A DNA stretch of 64,000 bases from Synchiropus splendidus (taxonomy: Eukaryota > Chordata > Actinopteri > Syngnathiformes > Callionymidae), in NCBI RefSeq assembly GCF_027744825.2, contig NC_071340.1:12598001-12662000 (forward strand), given 5' to 3'. Of this stretch, positions 13,960 to 26,894 are shown piece after piece (position 1 is the first letter of the stretch; each line of letters begins with the position of its first letter). The position numbers were made by a program, and so were the translations under genes. The notes beneath the pieces were generated by a model. That model had not been told where the DNA came from. It made no database searches and saw only the letters and a program-made list of their open reading frames with translations.

Positions 13960-15060
13960 CCCACCAACTAGGAAAGTGCTTTGGAATAAAGTGCACTCAA
14001 TAAATATATAAATAAGATAAAAGAAATTCCCGAGGAGAAGAAGCTGTTCTGGTGACAGGAGACGGGAGGTTCTGGTCTGGATCGACCGTAGCCTCCTGCC
14101 GGGGAAGAGGAACAAACAGTCCATGACCAGAATGAGAAGGTTCGGCTCTGATCCCACCTGCATGTCTCTGGGTCCTGGAGATACAGGTCCTGAAGAGGTG
14201 GCAGGCTGCAACCGATCACCTTCTCAGCAGAACGTACAATGCGCTGCAGTTCTTAAGGTCCTCTGTGAAGGTGGTTCCTTGGAAGCAGAAGGTGTCTACA
14301 ATAGAGCCAGCCAACATGAAAGGGGATGGAGAAACGGTGACTCTCCTGAAGTCTATGACCATCTCCACTGTCTTCTGGGCGTTGCAGGTTGCTGTGGCTG
14401 CACCAGGACACCAGCCGCTCCACCTCCCTCCTGTAAGCCGACTCATCTCCATCTGAGATGAACCTGATGATGGTGGTGTCATCCGCAAACTTGATCAGCT
14501 TCACAGACTGGTTGCTGGAGGTGCAGCAGTTGGTGTACAGGGAGAAGAGCCATGACAGGACACCAAGGAAGCATTGAAGATGTCAGTGAACACTGGAGCC
14601 TAAGTTTGTCAGAGTATACACGGCTTTAGCTTTCTTCAGCTCCCTCTGAAACCAATACTTGTAGCAGTACTTCCTGTCTCCACTCTTGCGAGCTGCCTCC
14701 TTCTCCCATCTAATCTGGCTGAGTTTAGTTGTGAAGGTTTGTTCTTTGCATAACTCACCTGTGTGCACGTTGGAACTGTGCACTCTTCACAGTAGCTGAT
14801 CCATGAAGTCACAGTGTCTGTATACTCATCCAGATTATTGGTCGCAGCCCTGAACACCTCCCAGTCTGTGGTCTCCATACAAGCCTGCAGCTCCTCCCTA
14901 GCTTCACTTGTCCAGATCCTCATGCACAGGCTTTGCCAGCTTCAGCTTCTGCTTGTATGTGGGAACAAGATGAACCATCAAGTAGTCCGACAACCTGCTT
15001 GTACCTGGGAAGCTGCTCGCTCAGAGTCGCCTTGTTGAAGTCAAGATCTTGGCAGGACTG
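13960..15060 (-). mobile_element. Decayed LINE (CR1/L2/Rex-type) fragment with reverse-transcriptase remnants
   Basis: Read on the reverse strand, three blocks appear in the order of a non-LTR retrotransposon ORF2. At 14,923-14,583 is the linker after the endonuclease (TSEAREELQACMETTDWEVF, then KSGDRKYCYKYW). At 14,504-14,216 is the catalytic palm of the reverse transcriptase with FADDTTIIRFISDGDESAYR. At 14,210-13,970 is the C-terminal end (LPPLQDLYLQ). Frameshifts and deletions separate the blocks and much of the palm is missing, so the copy is dead. The clade is inferred from remembered fish elements. It lies between nipbl and the ndc80 promoter, antisense to both. Confidence 0.8.
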
Positions 15061-15223
15061 AGTCACAACGTTGCTAACACTTTGGAAATATAACCACTAA
15101 ATACTTCAGTTCATTTTGAAGCCGAGCTACTTACAAGTGTTTCCAAAATGAATGGCGCATTTCAAAGACCGCTTGGATCGACGGCTTCCTCTTTTTTTGA
15201 CCGTATCACTCGCCGTAGCATCG

Positions 15224-15291
15224 TGACGTCATTCTTGTTTTGGCGGTTGTCGTTCAAACGTTTGAAAACGTCAGCGCTCACTGTTGAAGTC
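15224..15291 (+). promoter_or_regulatory. ndc80: ndc80 core promoter with CRE, GC-rich E2F/CDE-like and CHR-like motifs
   Basis: Just upstream of the start codon lie a perfect TGACGTCA (15,224-15,231), TTTTGGCGG (15,238-15,246, E2F/CDE-like), and TTCAAA (15,253) followed by TTTGAA (15,261). TTTGAA is the CHR motif bound by DREAM/MuvB in G2/M genes, and CDE-CHR pairs are usual close to the start of mitotic genes. No TATA box is visible. The motifs are seen; their use is inferred from ndc80 being a mitotic gene. Confidence 0.55.
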
Positions 15292-18200
15292 ATGGAACGG
15301 TAAGTCCAGGATGATTATAACTACTATTTATCCATCTATGTATGTGTGTTTAGAGCAGAGAAGGGTTCCTGAAACCATAACTTCGTGGGGTTTGTGGAAA
15401 CAGCGACGCATTTGAAGCCTAGGTCCCAGTTAGCTACGTTGCTTACTCATGCTAGTTCGAGTGTGAACGCTATCCCTTTGATCTGGCTGCATTGTGATGC
15501 TTTTTTTCCGAGCAACCAAACTCAGTTGCTGCGAGTTGATTGTTGTTTTTAAGTTAAAAAGATGGGTTTTATTTGTTCTGCAAGGACCTTTCGTAAGCGT
15601 ACGCATCCAAGCTCTAGCATGTATTTGTCAATTATGTTATATAATACGCCGTCAAAACGGTCGTCGTTCACTGGTTTTGTGTCAACCATGACTGTTCTAG
15701 AGGCCGGTCAAGTCGGGTGACGGGAAGCAGACCTTCAGAGATCCCGTTGCGCGTTCAGGACAACAGGATGAGCATGTACACAACTCCCAGGAAGTAAGTG
15801 ACACTTCTTATCTTGTCCTTGTACCTCCAGCTATACAGTATCTGTTATGACTTGTCTCTTATAATTTTGGGAATGCTTGAATTAACATGGATTTGTGGCG
15901 ACCCTTTCACTTGGTTTGTCGCTGTCATTGTGAAAGACTGTGACTCGTGAGTAGCCTCCACCATAATAATTGCAGTAACAATTCATGTGCCCACAGTAAA
16001 CAGTCATTTGGGATGCTGAATATACCCAGACCACAAAATGATACATCCGAGAGGAGAACCAGCTTCTTTGGTCCACGGTATGTCCATTTCATTGAAATTT
16101 GCTATTATAGTTACAATTGATTTCTAATGTGAATTGCTATTCTTGACTGTTCTATGTAAATATTTCATTACCAAGGCCTCTGACAGTGATGGGATTTTCA
16201 ATAGGGTTTATTACTGTGCAATCTGATGGCGTACAGTAAAATCGTAAAATGAGAATTCAGTTTTAAGTTATTTTACCTTAAAATGTGTACAATGCAGAGG
16301 TTTAGCATGCTACAGCAGAGTGAACAAAAAACTTTAAAGACATACAGTGGTACCTTGGTTCTCGACCACAATCCGTTCCAGACGGCCGTTCAGGAAGCAA
16401 TTTGTTTGAAATCTGAATCGATTTTTCCCATTAGAATTCATGGAAAAAGAACTAATGCGTTCCAAGCCTTAAAATAGTCTTTTGTAGGAGTGAATGTAGA
16501 GTGTCTGCTGCAGGTGCGCTGTTCCTCTATGTGTGTGGCCGCTGCATGTGGGAGGGGTTGCCGAGTGAGTGACGTCTCTCCAGAAGTGAAGAGGTGCCCG
16601 GTGCGTGTCCAGCTCTGAATGTGCGCTTCTGTGCAGTTTGGCTGTGACAAAGTCATAAACCAAGTAACTTAGCTCTGTCCCAGACTCGCCTCATCCCTGT
16701 CCCAGCTCCAACAGGACATCAAACCCTGGAGCGCGCGCTCCAGCCTCGGAGGTGTGGAGAGCGAGCACCTCCCCTTTGACACTCTACCAAAGTCCAGTGC
16801 GGAGACAGGAAAGGTTTTACACCTCAATATGCAGAAAAACAGTCAGTAAATGTAGCTAACGGGACACGTCTGCGTACAGAGGCTGCATTATACATAATAA
16901 CAAAGCGCGTCGTGGGTCAGCTGACCGGTCTGCGCGCGTCATGTTTTTTCCCGCGTTCGATTTCTGGATTTTCGTTCGAAATCTGAAGCAAAAAAAAATC
17001 TCAATATTTGTTCGAACTCCGATTTGTTTGAATTTCGTGACGTTCAAAATCCGAGCTACCACTGTACTAGAAAGTAATAATTACTAAGGAGCAACATAAT
17101 GCATATGCACAATTAACAACATAAATTATCACAGTAAAACAATATTTGAACCAAAAATGAAAAGGCTAAAAAGTGCAGATTTAACAAAGGTGAGTTAGAA
17201 GGTGAGGTGAGAGTTTATTATTGTGCCTGCGGAACATTCACGCTCAAACTATAGGCAATAAAACTGTGCAAAAGTACTGTGACAAGGTGTGATCTTTTGA
17301 ATTTCCATTTCAGCTACGGAGGCCTCTTTTTTTCATTCAATATTTTATTTATTAAACATGTGATTTGCTGGGGCTGCAAATTAATGGTGGCAGACTCTAA
17401 CAGACTCAACAAACTCATCCGCAAAGCTGGTGATGTGGTGGGGGTGAAACTGGACGACATCACCCCCTCCAGCTGCCCCTGGTCCAATACAGTAGCACAT
17501 GGACCAACAGACTGAGACTACCCATCTCAAAGACTGAGTGCCACAGGAGGTCCTTTCTTCCTGTGGCAATAAAAATGTACAATTGATCCCTGAAAAAATT
17601 ACGATGAAGGATTTTTAAATAGATAAAAAAGGTAGGATTAATTTGCGATTTGCAAGTTAACTGTGGCTGCAATTAATTGAGATTTAAAAAAAAAAAAAAG
17701 ATCTATTGACATACCTATTTTATGTTTGTATTGCTTCATGAGTTAAATCAACCGACTTGTCATGACAACCTGTGATTATAATTTTTTTTAAGTTTTGATT
17801 GCTGCCTTATTTTATTGGTTTAGTTTAATATTGTCTTGGAGTTGGTGGGTTTTTCTCTAATTTTTAATGTTTAATTTTGGCTGCAGTACCAGCTGTGCCA
17901 GTATGCCTCGCAACAGCACTATATCTGCGTTTGGGGGAAATGAGAAGTTGAAGGACACCAGACCGCTGCATGATAAATCATATGTCCAGCAGTGTATCAG
18001 GCAGCTGCATGAGGTACGACTAAGCTTTTGTTCAGAAAGCAATGTGGTTTTTTGAAATACCCTGGAACCTAAAACTCTTTCCTCTGTCTGACATTAGTTT
18101 TTGACAGATCAAGGGTTCCCAGGCCCTTTGTCATCCAAGACTCTACACTCCCCATCTACCAAGGAGTTCCTAAAAATATTCGAGTTCCTCTACTGCCAGT

Positions 18201-21200
18201 TGGACCCCACATTTGAAATGCCAAAATCCAAAGCGGAAGAAGAGGTTCCGGTCATTCTAAAAGCCCTGAGGTAAAATCTCTTTACATGTTTTGACACTTT
18301 GTTAAATGTGAATTTGTGTTTCCACCATCTGTCCATGTAAAAATTTCTAACAGAAATAATTGTTTTTCAGATATCCATTTGTCCTCTCCAAGAGTTCTAT
18401 TTATTCAGTTGGGGCACCTCATACGTGGCCTCTGGCACTTGGAGCCCTCGTGTGGCTGATCGATACCATCAAGGTGAGGCCTTGCTACTGAAGACATAAT
18501 GACAATCAAAAAGAAACACACAACCACACTATTACAATAATGATATTAAATGATTTATTTATTTATGTTTTTTAGATCAAGCGAAGTCTAAGCCACCAGG
18601 ACCTGCTCTTCACTGAGTTCCCAGAAGAGGGAGTCAACATTGAAGAGGGACCCAAATATCACAAGGTGCTTGCTGTGCCTGATTTTATCGAGCTCCAAGT
18701 GAATGACAGGGAAAGAAGTATGTGGCTGATCTGGACAGACTGACTGACGTAACGGTGGTTGCTTTCTTCATCAGCTCTTAATGGACTATCTAGGCGAGAC
18801 CTATTCCAAGTTCATGCAGGGCGACGACAACTTTGACGACGACGATGAAATATTTCTCAATAAGCTGAGTAAGAACTGTGCACCGCAGCTTTCCAAAGAT
18901 CTTCTAACCTTTTATTGGCACTGTTTGTCTGCTGTGTGTCTGAAACAATTGGTGTCGGAGTAAAACTTGCATCCATCTTCACAGAAAAGCTCTATAATGT
19001 GGATGAAGCCCTGCTGGCTGAAATGGAGGCGAAGCACCAGAAATTAACAGAGGAGGTCGAACAGCTGGAGCGAGAGAGTCACACAGTAAGAGACGCGCCC
19101 CTTTCATTCTCATGCACAAGTGCATGAAGTATGACGAAGACTTGTATGACAGACACACACACAAAAGAGGGGAGATAATCCTGAAAATCGTATTTGGTTT
19201 TTCGGGTGTAGTGGCCTCAGTGTATGTGGTGGTTTAATCATGTCATATACATTATTTTTTTAGACACATTATTTTGATTAGATTAGCCTCAAGATATCAA
19301 ACACCACAAGACAATGAATGAATGAATGATTCATGTCATTGGTTTGTTTATCAGAGCCTAAATAGATGCGTCTCTGACGGCTTTGTTTGGAAGAACAATG
19401 TAGAAGACCGTAAAGAACCTTTCACCCTAACAGGATCGTCTCATGAGCAAGAGGATGGACAAGGTGAAGGTGCAGTCGGACCTGCAGAAGCTACAGAGCT
19501 TTCGCAGCAATCTGGAGTCATTCGAGGCCAACCTACAAAGCAATGCCGCAGAAGTGAAGGAGGAGATTGAGAACACTGGTAACTGATCAAAAGAAAGGCA
19601 TTTGACAGTGGAAAAAGTTGGAGTCAAAGATTGGATTGTGATGTTACTACAAACTCATGTTTACACAGCCAGTCACCTTCAAAATCTCAAGCAAGAACGT
19701 GATGAGCTGCAGAATGTCCTGCGGAACCAGAAGTTTACACCTGCAGACGTGGAGAGGATCAACAGGGAGAAGAGGGAGCTCCAGCAGACCATCGACAGCC
19801 TCAGCAAATCTCTGGAAGATGCTCAACAGCACCAGTGGAATGAAGAGATCGCTTTGGCCAAGTTGAATGAGAAGGTAATGAAATCATCCTTCTGCCTGAA
19901 CTAGGTCAGCAGCATTGTCTTGTTTTCATAGCATGGCTGTAGTGTTCATTTATTCACACGTCTGTGTGTTTTTTAACATTCCTGTCTTCAGCTGGACATG
20001 AAGGTGACTGAGTACCACAAACTGGCCCGTAAACTCAAACTCATCCCGTCCTCTGCTGAGAACGCCTGTGGTCACGATTTTACTATCCGGCCTCTTGAAA
20101 GTGGACCTGTCAACACGCAGCGTCTCCAGGCACTGAAGGTGAGTTTTCTTTGTTTATTCTATAAATTACCATCTAGATTCTGCACTGTGCTTGTCAAATA
20201 AACCATCAGCAAATGTGTGTTTTCACAGTCATATTTGAGAGTCTAGTTTTGCCTGTATTTGCCTGTTGCTAAAATGTTTCCCACCTGTTTTCTCAGAACC
20301 TGCTGAGGAAGCTCATTGGTGACGTGGAGGAAGAGTGCAGTCGGTTGGACAACCAGATTCTCAGTCTGGAGGAGACGTGTGGACAAGTACACTTGAACTT
20401 ATTTGTTTGTGACAGAGTAGCTCAAGGTTGTTCTGATTTTACTGTGATTTTTTTAAAATGTTTTTTTTTCCTCAATCCAAAGCTGGATTCCAACATCGCA
20501 GACAAGTCCAGCGAGCTGAAGCAGCTGAATGAGCAGCTGCGCAAGCTGGATGAGCAACTGGAGTCCGACATGCAGGTGCCAGTTTTCTTTCCTCATGTTG
20601 CCATATCAAAGTATTCATATAATTCATTCCCTTTTTCACGTGTACAGGAGCTTGCGAGAGCAGAGCAGGAGTGGGCAGCAGAGATTGAGTCCATGGAAAA
20701 TCACCGCAAAAATCTTGAAAAGAAGGTCACACTTGGCTATGATGAGGCCGTCCAACAACTGACAGCAACACAGCAGCAGTGAGTCGCCATTCCTGCCAAG
20801 ACATCAGTATTTGGTCTGACTTCCTCCTGCCTTTCAGGTACCACTTGGTGGTTCAAGAGACCAATGAAGTGAGACGGACAGTTGCTAACAACCTCGCGTC
20901 TGTTCTCACCGCAGCCGCCAACCACCTGTCCATCACAGAGGTATCCACATCCTGCCGTTGTCTTCATTCATAACTTAATGTCCTTCATTTGTCCTTACTC
21001 ACTACGTTCTTTTTTTCCCCTTTAAAAATGTAATGCATTTGTATTCACTACCAAACCTGACTTTAATGCACATTTTCAGCAGTGTTTTGTTGTCTGGGCT
21101 ACATCGCAACACTACAATTAAAGTTGTGTCTGTCCAACAGAAGTCTCTGGAGGATCTCCACCTCAAAGTGCACCGTGTCGTCTCCAAGACTCTGGAGGAG

Positions 21201-21272
21201 AACAAGGTTTCAATTCAGAAGCTGAGAGAAGCTTTGCAGGAATTCAAACGTAAAGCAAACAGCTTGAAATAA
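15292..21272 (+). CDS. ndc80: Kinetochore protein NDC80/Hec1 (complete, 17 coding exons, 638 aa)
   Basis: Microtubule-binding subunit of the outer-kinetochore NDC80 complex, partner of NUF2 and SPC24/SPC25. Exons: 15292-15299, 15701-15793, 15997-16077, 17887-18013, 18098-18270, 18371-18473, 18576-18665, 18775-18868, 18985-19085, 19434-19578, 19669-19874, 19992-20138, 20297-20386, 20483-20575, 20648-20778, 20838-20940, 21141-21272. The sum is 1,917 nt; human NDC80 has 642 aa. Residues 1-80 form the basic Ser/Thr-rich tail (Aurora B target region in the family). The calponin-homology domain follows, from [21 protein letters not shown] to [19 protein letters not shown]. The rest is coiled coil, including [13 protein letters not shown] and [13 protein letters not shown]. 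The first exon carries only eight coding bases. The donor at 18,666 (GTGCTT) is weak, but its use restores alignment to the family. Intron 3 (16,078-17,886) was enlarged by two insertions. Confidence 0.95.
16345..17064. mobile_element. Non-autonomous TA-flanked DNA transposon, copy 1 (720 bp, ndc80 intron 3)
   Basis: Starts CAGTGGTACC and ends with its inverted form, flanked on both sides by TA, as expected for Tc1/mariner-superfamily (Tigger/pogo-like) elements. The terminal inverted repeats are long and imperfect (about 100 bp). The interior matches copies at 38,495, 42,191 and 62,156. No transposase is encoded. A 64-codon open frame on the reverse strand (16,469-16,663) is shared with the other copies. 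The superfamily call rests on the TA duplication and end sequence only. Confidence 0.85.
17370..17580 (+). mobile_element. LINE 3'-end fragment (CR1/L2/Rex-type ORF2 C-terminus)
   Basis: The plus strand reads [20 protein letters not shown], a motif near the C-terminus of fish LINE ORF2 proteins. After a deletion and frame change it reads [20 protein letters not shown], the usual last residues of such ORFs, and then an A-rich tail. The copy is truncated at its 5' side and internally deleted. It sits in ndc80 intron 3 in the sense direction, next to the TA-flanked transposon. Confidence 0.75.
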
Positions 21273-21377
21273 ATTGAGGCTGTGATGGTCATGTTAATTT
21301 CAAGTCTAAGTGTATGTTCTGTAGTTCATATGTATGCGAATTGTATTATTTTTTCCACAACTTCATTGTTTCTAGCA

Positions 21378-21383
21378 AATAAA
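21378..21383 (+). terminator. ndc80: ndc80 poly(A) signal
   Basis: AATAAA about 105 bases past the ndc80 stop, followed by a GT-rich stretch (GTGTGTTTTG at about 21,400). It is the first good hexamer after the stop and gives a short 3' UTR. Confidence 0.65.
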
Positions 21384-21399
21384 TGCCTAAAAATTACAC

Positions 21400-24300
21400 T
21401 GTGTGTTTTGTATCTTAAAGTTCTATGTTGTTTTGCTGCCGCTTGCTATCGAGGAAATATCAAATCTTCACACTTTCTCATTGTCACTTCAGCCAAGTTA
21501 CTGTTTGCCAAATTGTTATGGACGCGTTGTTGCCACTAGATGGCAGTCGGTCCATGTCTTTTGTTAAGTTGTGACAAACAAGCCACAAAGGCGAACTTTT
21601 CTTTTTTTTCCTGGTCAGTATTTGCGTCAGATCTCACCTGTAACATGTTTGTCCGCAGTTGGATGCCACTTTGATGACTGTGTTTTTTTCTTTAAACAAT
21701 ATGTTTTTGTAATTATATGTACTTCTGGATTAAAAAGCGTCAATGACATGCACTTTCAGTTACTGTCATTTCAGTAGGGACCTTGTTGAAACAGAATTTA
21801 TGGGAAGTAAAATACACTACTATGGTCAGTGGATTTCACCAGCTTCTGCATCTTAAATGGGAACATGGTCTCAGCAAATGAGCTTCAGATCAATGCGTGG
21901 ATTGTCTCTTTTCTTCCCATAGTTGAGAAGACTTCATACAGTATATCCAGGCCGAGTTTTAGAAGTACTGCTGTCAATGTCAGCCACACAAAGCAGATGT
22001 AGGTGGGATTACCATGGTGTGCTGCTCAACCTCAAACTGGTTATCATGAAGCTTTCAGCACTGACAACCAGATTCCAGGCTTCTCACACACACAAACGGA
22101 CCGACGTGCTGACTCAATGTACAGACTCGGAACAGTCACATTTTTAAATATGTTGCCTGACCTCTGAGGACCTCCAAAATCTGTGCCAGAATAGTTGAAG
22201 TCCACTCTCCTTCAAGTCTGGCCCGAAAGTTCACTGCTGTTGAGGGCAGTTGGTTGGTTGGTGACTTCCACTCGCACTTGTCATCCTGTTAAGAGCTGCC
22301 CTCACTTCCACTCAACTAACTCTAACTCACTCTGTCGCCCTCCCTCTCTTAATCACCCTTACCTTGAACCACAAAACAAAATTAAATCATGTGAAAGTTC
22401 AGTGAAGAATTGAAGCACACTGTGATTTATCTCAGGCTTCTGATGCACATGTTTTGTCCGTTTTCTGCTCTGCATTTTTTTTTGACAGTGGTGAAGTTTT
22501 GCTGGAAACTTAGTTGGAAACTGTCAAACACAATCACAACCACATGGATGGCCCTTGTTCAAGTGCAGGAGAATATGCGACTGAGCTCAGTCTGTTTGAT
22601 CATGTCCTTTACATTACATGTCATTTAGCTCACTTACCATGGACCTGGTTTGTGGGTTCACACAGGAGGGACTTCAACTGGCAGCCATCATGCTCTGACC
22701 ACCAGTCCAGACACGGGTCTACATTTTTGCATGTTATGTTGGAGTGTTTCTTCAAGCGCCTTGACGCCACAGTACTATCATATCATATTTGTTGTTACAC
22801 TTCACGGATCCCATACATCTGTTTACAAAGCAGCACCTTAGAAGCCACACAAGAAAAGCAAGAACTCTTGGAACATGAAGAACAGTAATCACCACGAAAT
22901 CATCCATAAATCGGCAGCGATAGAAATCGCCACCCCAGAATGTCCTCAACAGCAGCAGCAGCTATGCATCAGAGGATTAAAGAAGTCAGTGTGAATTTAA
23001 AGTGATGGAACAAGAGAACAGTGACACAGAAAGATGAAGAATAAACAGAGCTGGTGATTTTCATTGACTGGGTCAAGACGCTGAACACCGGGTCAAAGGG
23101 TGCCGTCGAAGCGGAAGGCGTTCTCTTCACTCCTTAGCACAGGGAGGAGGATAATGGGTTGATCATGAAGGACAATGTCAAAGATGCACAAAGGTTCTGA
23201 AGGTGAGAGGAAAGAATATCTGCGTTCTTGCTGATCATCACCTAAGACACTCTCCAGCTGGAGTGATGAAGGGAACTATGCTGCATTCCTCTCACCGTTT
23301 ACACATATGACTGCGCCTCTGCTACACCAAGGTACAGACTGGAACTGCTCTAATCCCCAGTGTAAACATTGGTGTGTGTGTGTGCGTGTGTGTGTCCCCC
23401 CCACGAGGCAATCCAGACCGTAGACTCGACCCTTCTTTGACTTCAGACTCACCCTTTAGCACTTGTTCCATCGCTCACTGTTTGTTAAACATCAGTTTTC
23501 CTGCAACAATCCACCCAGTTTCACGGCATGGTTGTATAAAGCTTGAGATATGTGTCAAACGTCTGAAGTACGATCCAGGTCTTCCCAAAATGCAGCCCCT
23601 GAAACCAAAACATCTGCCATCCAGAGGGGGACTAGACTCTGAAATGGATGCGGGCCAGAAAAGTGGGGCGCCAAACCGATCCAACTCACCCCTAATAACC
23701 TTTCACAGCCAGCGTGGCCTTCTCATGACCCCTCCTGGTGCCATAATCACCCCCACTTGGACCCCCAGTCATAAAAGGCACAGCCGGAGGAAATGTGATA
23801 TCCGATGTTCAGCATTATATCCAAGCAGGGTGGGGACTGTGCGCACACGTACGACGGCGCTTCTCACACTGATACACATGCTCACAATTAAACATGGATT
23901 CACACATCATTTGGATGGAGAAGAAGGAAAAACAGCACATGCTTCAAACCCCAGGCCCAGGAGCAGATCCAGACGCCACAAATGTGGCCCACTCCAGCTC
24001 GAAACAAGTTGATCACCCACCATTTGTTTTCTGGCCTCCCACCACTAGGTTGTGGTGTTTCCGCTTGCTGCGTGTTGCATTACAGTACAAGCAGCATTGC
24101 CTTCAGGAAGTGAAAAAAAGGGAATTTAATACTCAGCTCTCCTCATGTTCTCACATGACAAAAGTGTTTTGGCCCCAAGGCCTTGATTTTGACATGGAGT
24201 CAGCAAGGGTTGTTTGAGCTGATTCACGATGGTACATTGTCACGTTGTAGAAAATATGAATGTTTTGATTCATATATTTATGAATCAACATTTCTGTGAA

Positions 24301-24602
24301 TGAATGCAGCGTCTTGTATTTTAAGCCCATGTAGCATAAACTCTTCCGAACAGCTTCACTCACAGCTGTTCCAGTTTCATGCTCGGTTCAACCGTGATGA
24401 GGCGAAACCTGACAGAAGAAGGTGAACTATAATGTGACACGGACATTTTGGCCTCTGCCTCTACTAACTTCTCCCATATGTCCAACACTTTCCACATCAG
24501 TGTGAAGGAGACAGTTTGCGTGGGGCGTACATACACATCACATTACTCTGGAGGATCACACTTTTTCCTCACTTAAACTTCTCCGTCCGTCCGTCCGTCC
24601 TC

Positions 24603-24645
<43 letters not shown>

Positions 24646-24646
24646 G

Positions 24647-24708
<62 letters not shown>

Positions 24709-26700
24709 ATCCATCCACCCACCCACCCACCTATCTATCTATCTATCTATCTGTTCATATTTACCTAATATTTAATGTTATGTTTTTTTATCTTTTCATT
24801 TAGCTGTTTTCTGTCAAATGAGTCCCAGTATGTTTATTCAAAGACTTTTCTTCTGATGCGACTTCAACTTTTTCACCTCAAATACCCTGAAACTTGCATA
24901 TTTGCAGTTCTAAATTTACCGCAGCAGAGGTTCTGGAGCTGTTTTGTACAACAGAGGTGAAGAGTTGAAGCGTCACCTGTAGGTGAGTAAATTGTCGAGG
25001 CGAAGAGGTGAACGTGGGGAGACTGAAGGACAGGCACAGATCACTCTCAGCAGCGCAGAAACTACATGACAGCCAGAAGATGATTTGAATATTTTGTTTG
25101 TGCTGACAGAAACAACAGGTTTTCAATATCACGGTCAGTAACAAATCTGATCTAATGAGCCAAATAAGCTGAATATTTCAATTTTTCTGAAGTGGCTGAA
25201 GTATTATATTGCTTAGTTATACTCACACATTAATGGTTCATACCATGTGTGAGCTTTGATACGTCGCACCAAGTAGAATTTTTAAGTCAAAACGTTGGAG
25301 TAGGCAATCCAAGGTGGCTTCCCAGAATGTAAACAGAAAGTGTGAATTTGTCTCTAGACGCTGAGCATCCACGAGGCACACGTGGCAATAGCTTTCATGG
25401 TGACTCAAAGTCATCTCCAGCTCCGACTTCACTTCTCAGTACTAGAGCAGAAGTATTAAGATATCAATGCAAAGCCACTGTTTCTTGAATCTAAAGACCA
25501 GCTAGGACTGGATCCACGTCAGAATGTGTTGTTCCCTATTTGACAAAGTGTATTTCACCATGGTGTTTTCGCAGCATCTCAGTCGCGAACACACATCACA
25601 CAGCTATCAGCTAGTTAGCTATCAGCTTCAATAGTTGCGTCAGGGTTGATCGGGAACAGACAATTGTTTTCCAGCCTGACGTCTATATCTGGAGACAATT
25701 ATGCTCTGGGATGGAGCTGGAGAGCTTGGCTAGCATCGATGTTTTTACATGAAGAAACAACACAAGGATCCAGGCTTTGCTCCTCTCACATCTGGGGAGC
25801 AGATTATTGACCAAGATGGAGGCGGCCAATAAGACCAATACGACAGATCAAATTCATTGGGATATTAACACACACACTCTCTCACCAGGTGCAGGTGGCA
25901 CCCTAAACCTTTCATTTGTGGGCATTGATCCAACTTCCTTTCATAACCAAGTGAAGGTTAGTCCGGTCTGTTAGGCATCCTGGCGTGACATTAAACATTC
26001 ATGGCTCTTCTGTGGAGGCATCGATCTCGAACAGGACAGGTCTGTGAAGGACAAGGAGAGGACAGTCACCTTGGTAATAGGAAACACTGGATGGGAAACC
26101 TGGAAACTAGCGACAGACAAACAAAAACAGTGAATTCCACATTCCACGCACACACACATCAACGTGAAGTCAATACATCCTCCAGGCTGTGACACATCAC
26201 TTTGACCATAATGGGATCTTCCACCACCTACTGGTGGAAGCGACTGTTTTCCCCTCCTTCTCCTCATCGCTCCATCACATCTGCCAAGACATTTTTTTCA
26301 CGCTTCCCCAGCTCATGCTCTTCAAACTGTCCGCACACCATTCTGACACCACCTGAGGTTTTAGTGCTCTCCCAAGACAGCACTTCAATGAGATGCGATG
26401 AGGAAAGGAATGAACTGATGGTTGATGGTTTTGAAAAAAACGTGCGTGAGGCTGAACAGTACAGTGTGAGAAAATACAGCCTGGTCTGAGAAGGGTTTTT
26501 TTTTTCAGACAAACTACAGAGAGTTAAACATAATTATTCAAACCTCAACTTCATTGACTTGTAAAATGACATTTTCTGGTTGTTAACACAACAAAACCCG
26601 CTTCTTTCTCCTTCATCTTCTCTTCTGTTTTGAGTGTTTCGGCGTACAACTTTGATGACATCATGCAATACACCACAGCACACAATAAACCACTAAAAAA
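21400..26700. other. Gene-poor spacer between ndc80 and gdnf
   Basis: Both strands were read. Open frames of up to 212 codons (23,374-24,012) have no recognisable domain, no splice support and mixed composition. A short (GT)n run lies at about 23,371-23,394 and a large tetranucleotide repeat at 24,583-24,752. The rest shows nothing I can name. Distal gdnf enhancers could lie here, but no motif proves it. Confidence 0.5.
24583..24752. repeat. Compound tetranucleotide microsatellite (CCGT)n-(TCTA)n-(CCAC)n-(TCTA)n
   Basis: About 170 bases of tandem tetramers: four to five CCGT units, some 25 TCTA units with one TCTG variant, a short CCAC block, then TCTA again. The open frame across it (LSIYLSIY pattern) is an artefact of the repeat. 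Confidence 0.97.
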
Positions 26701-26718
26701 CAGTGTGATTTCACTGTG

Positions 26719-26724
26719 TTTATT
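26719..26724 (-). terminator. gdnf: Candidate gdnf poly(A) signal
   Basis: On the reverse strand an AATAAA lies about 170 bases past the gdnf stop codon. GDNF transcripts in other vertebrates can have long 3' UTRs, so a more distal site is possible. Confidence 0.4.
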
Positions 26725-26894
26725 TGGCACAATCTGAGAAATTACATTAATAAATAACATTCAACTACACTGTCTTTTATGTAAACGGAAAATAAATATC
26801 AATAAGTTAATATGGTCATCACTTCAACTGTAAAAAAACGTTTTCATGACTAGTTGTGACGAGAATTTCATTACTGCATGAAAAAAAAAGTCCT

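Noticed and set aside
23374..24012. 212-codon open frame on the plus strand downstream of ndc80
   Set aside because: It starts in a (GT)n repeat (MCVCVCV), has no recognisable domain and no splice or promoter context, and its composition looks random.
24516..24803. 95-codon frame reading LSIYLSIY
   Set aside because: Translation of the TCTA microsatellite.
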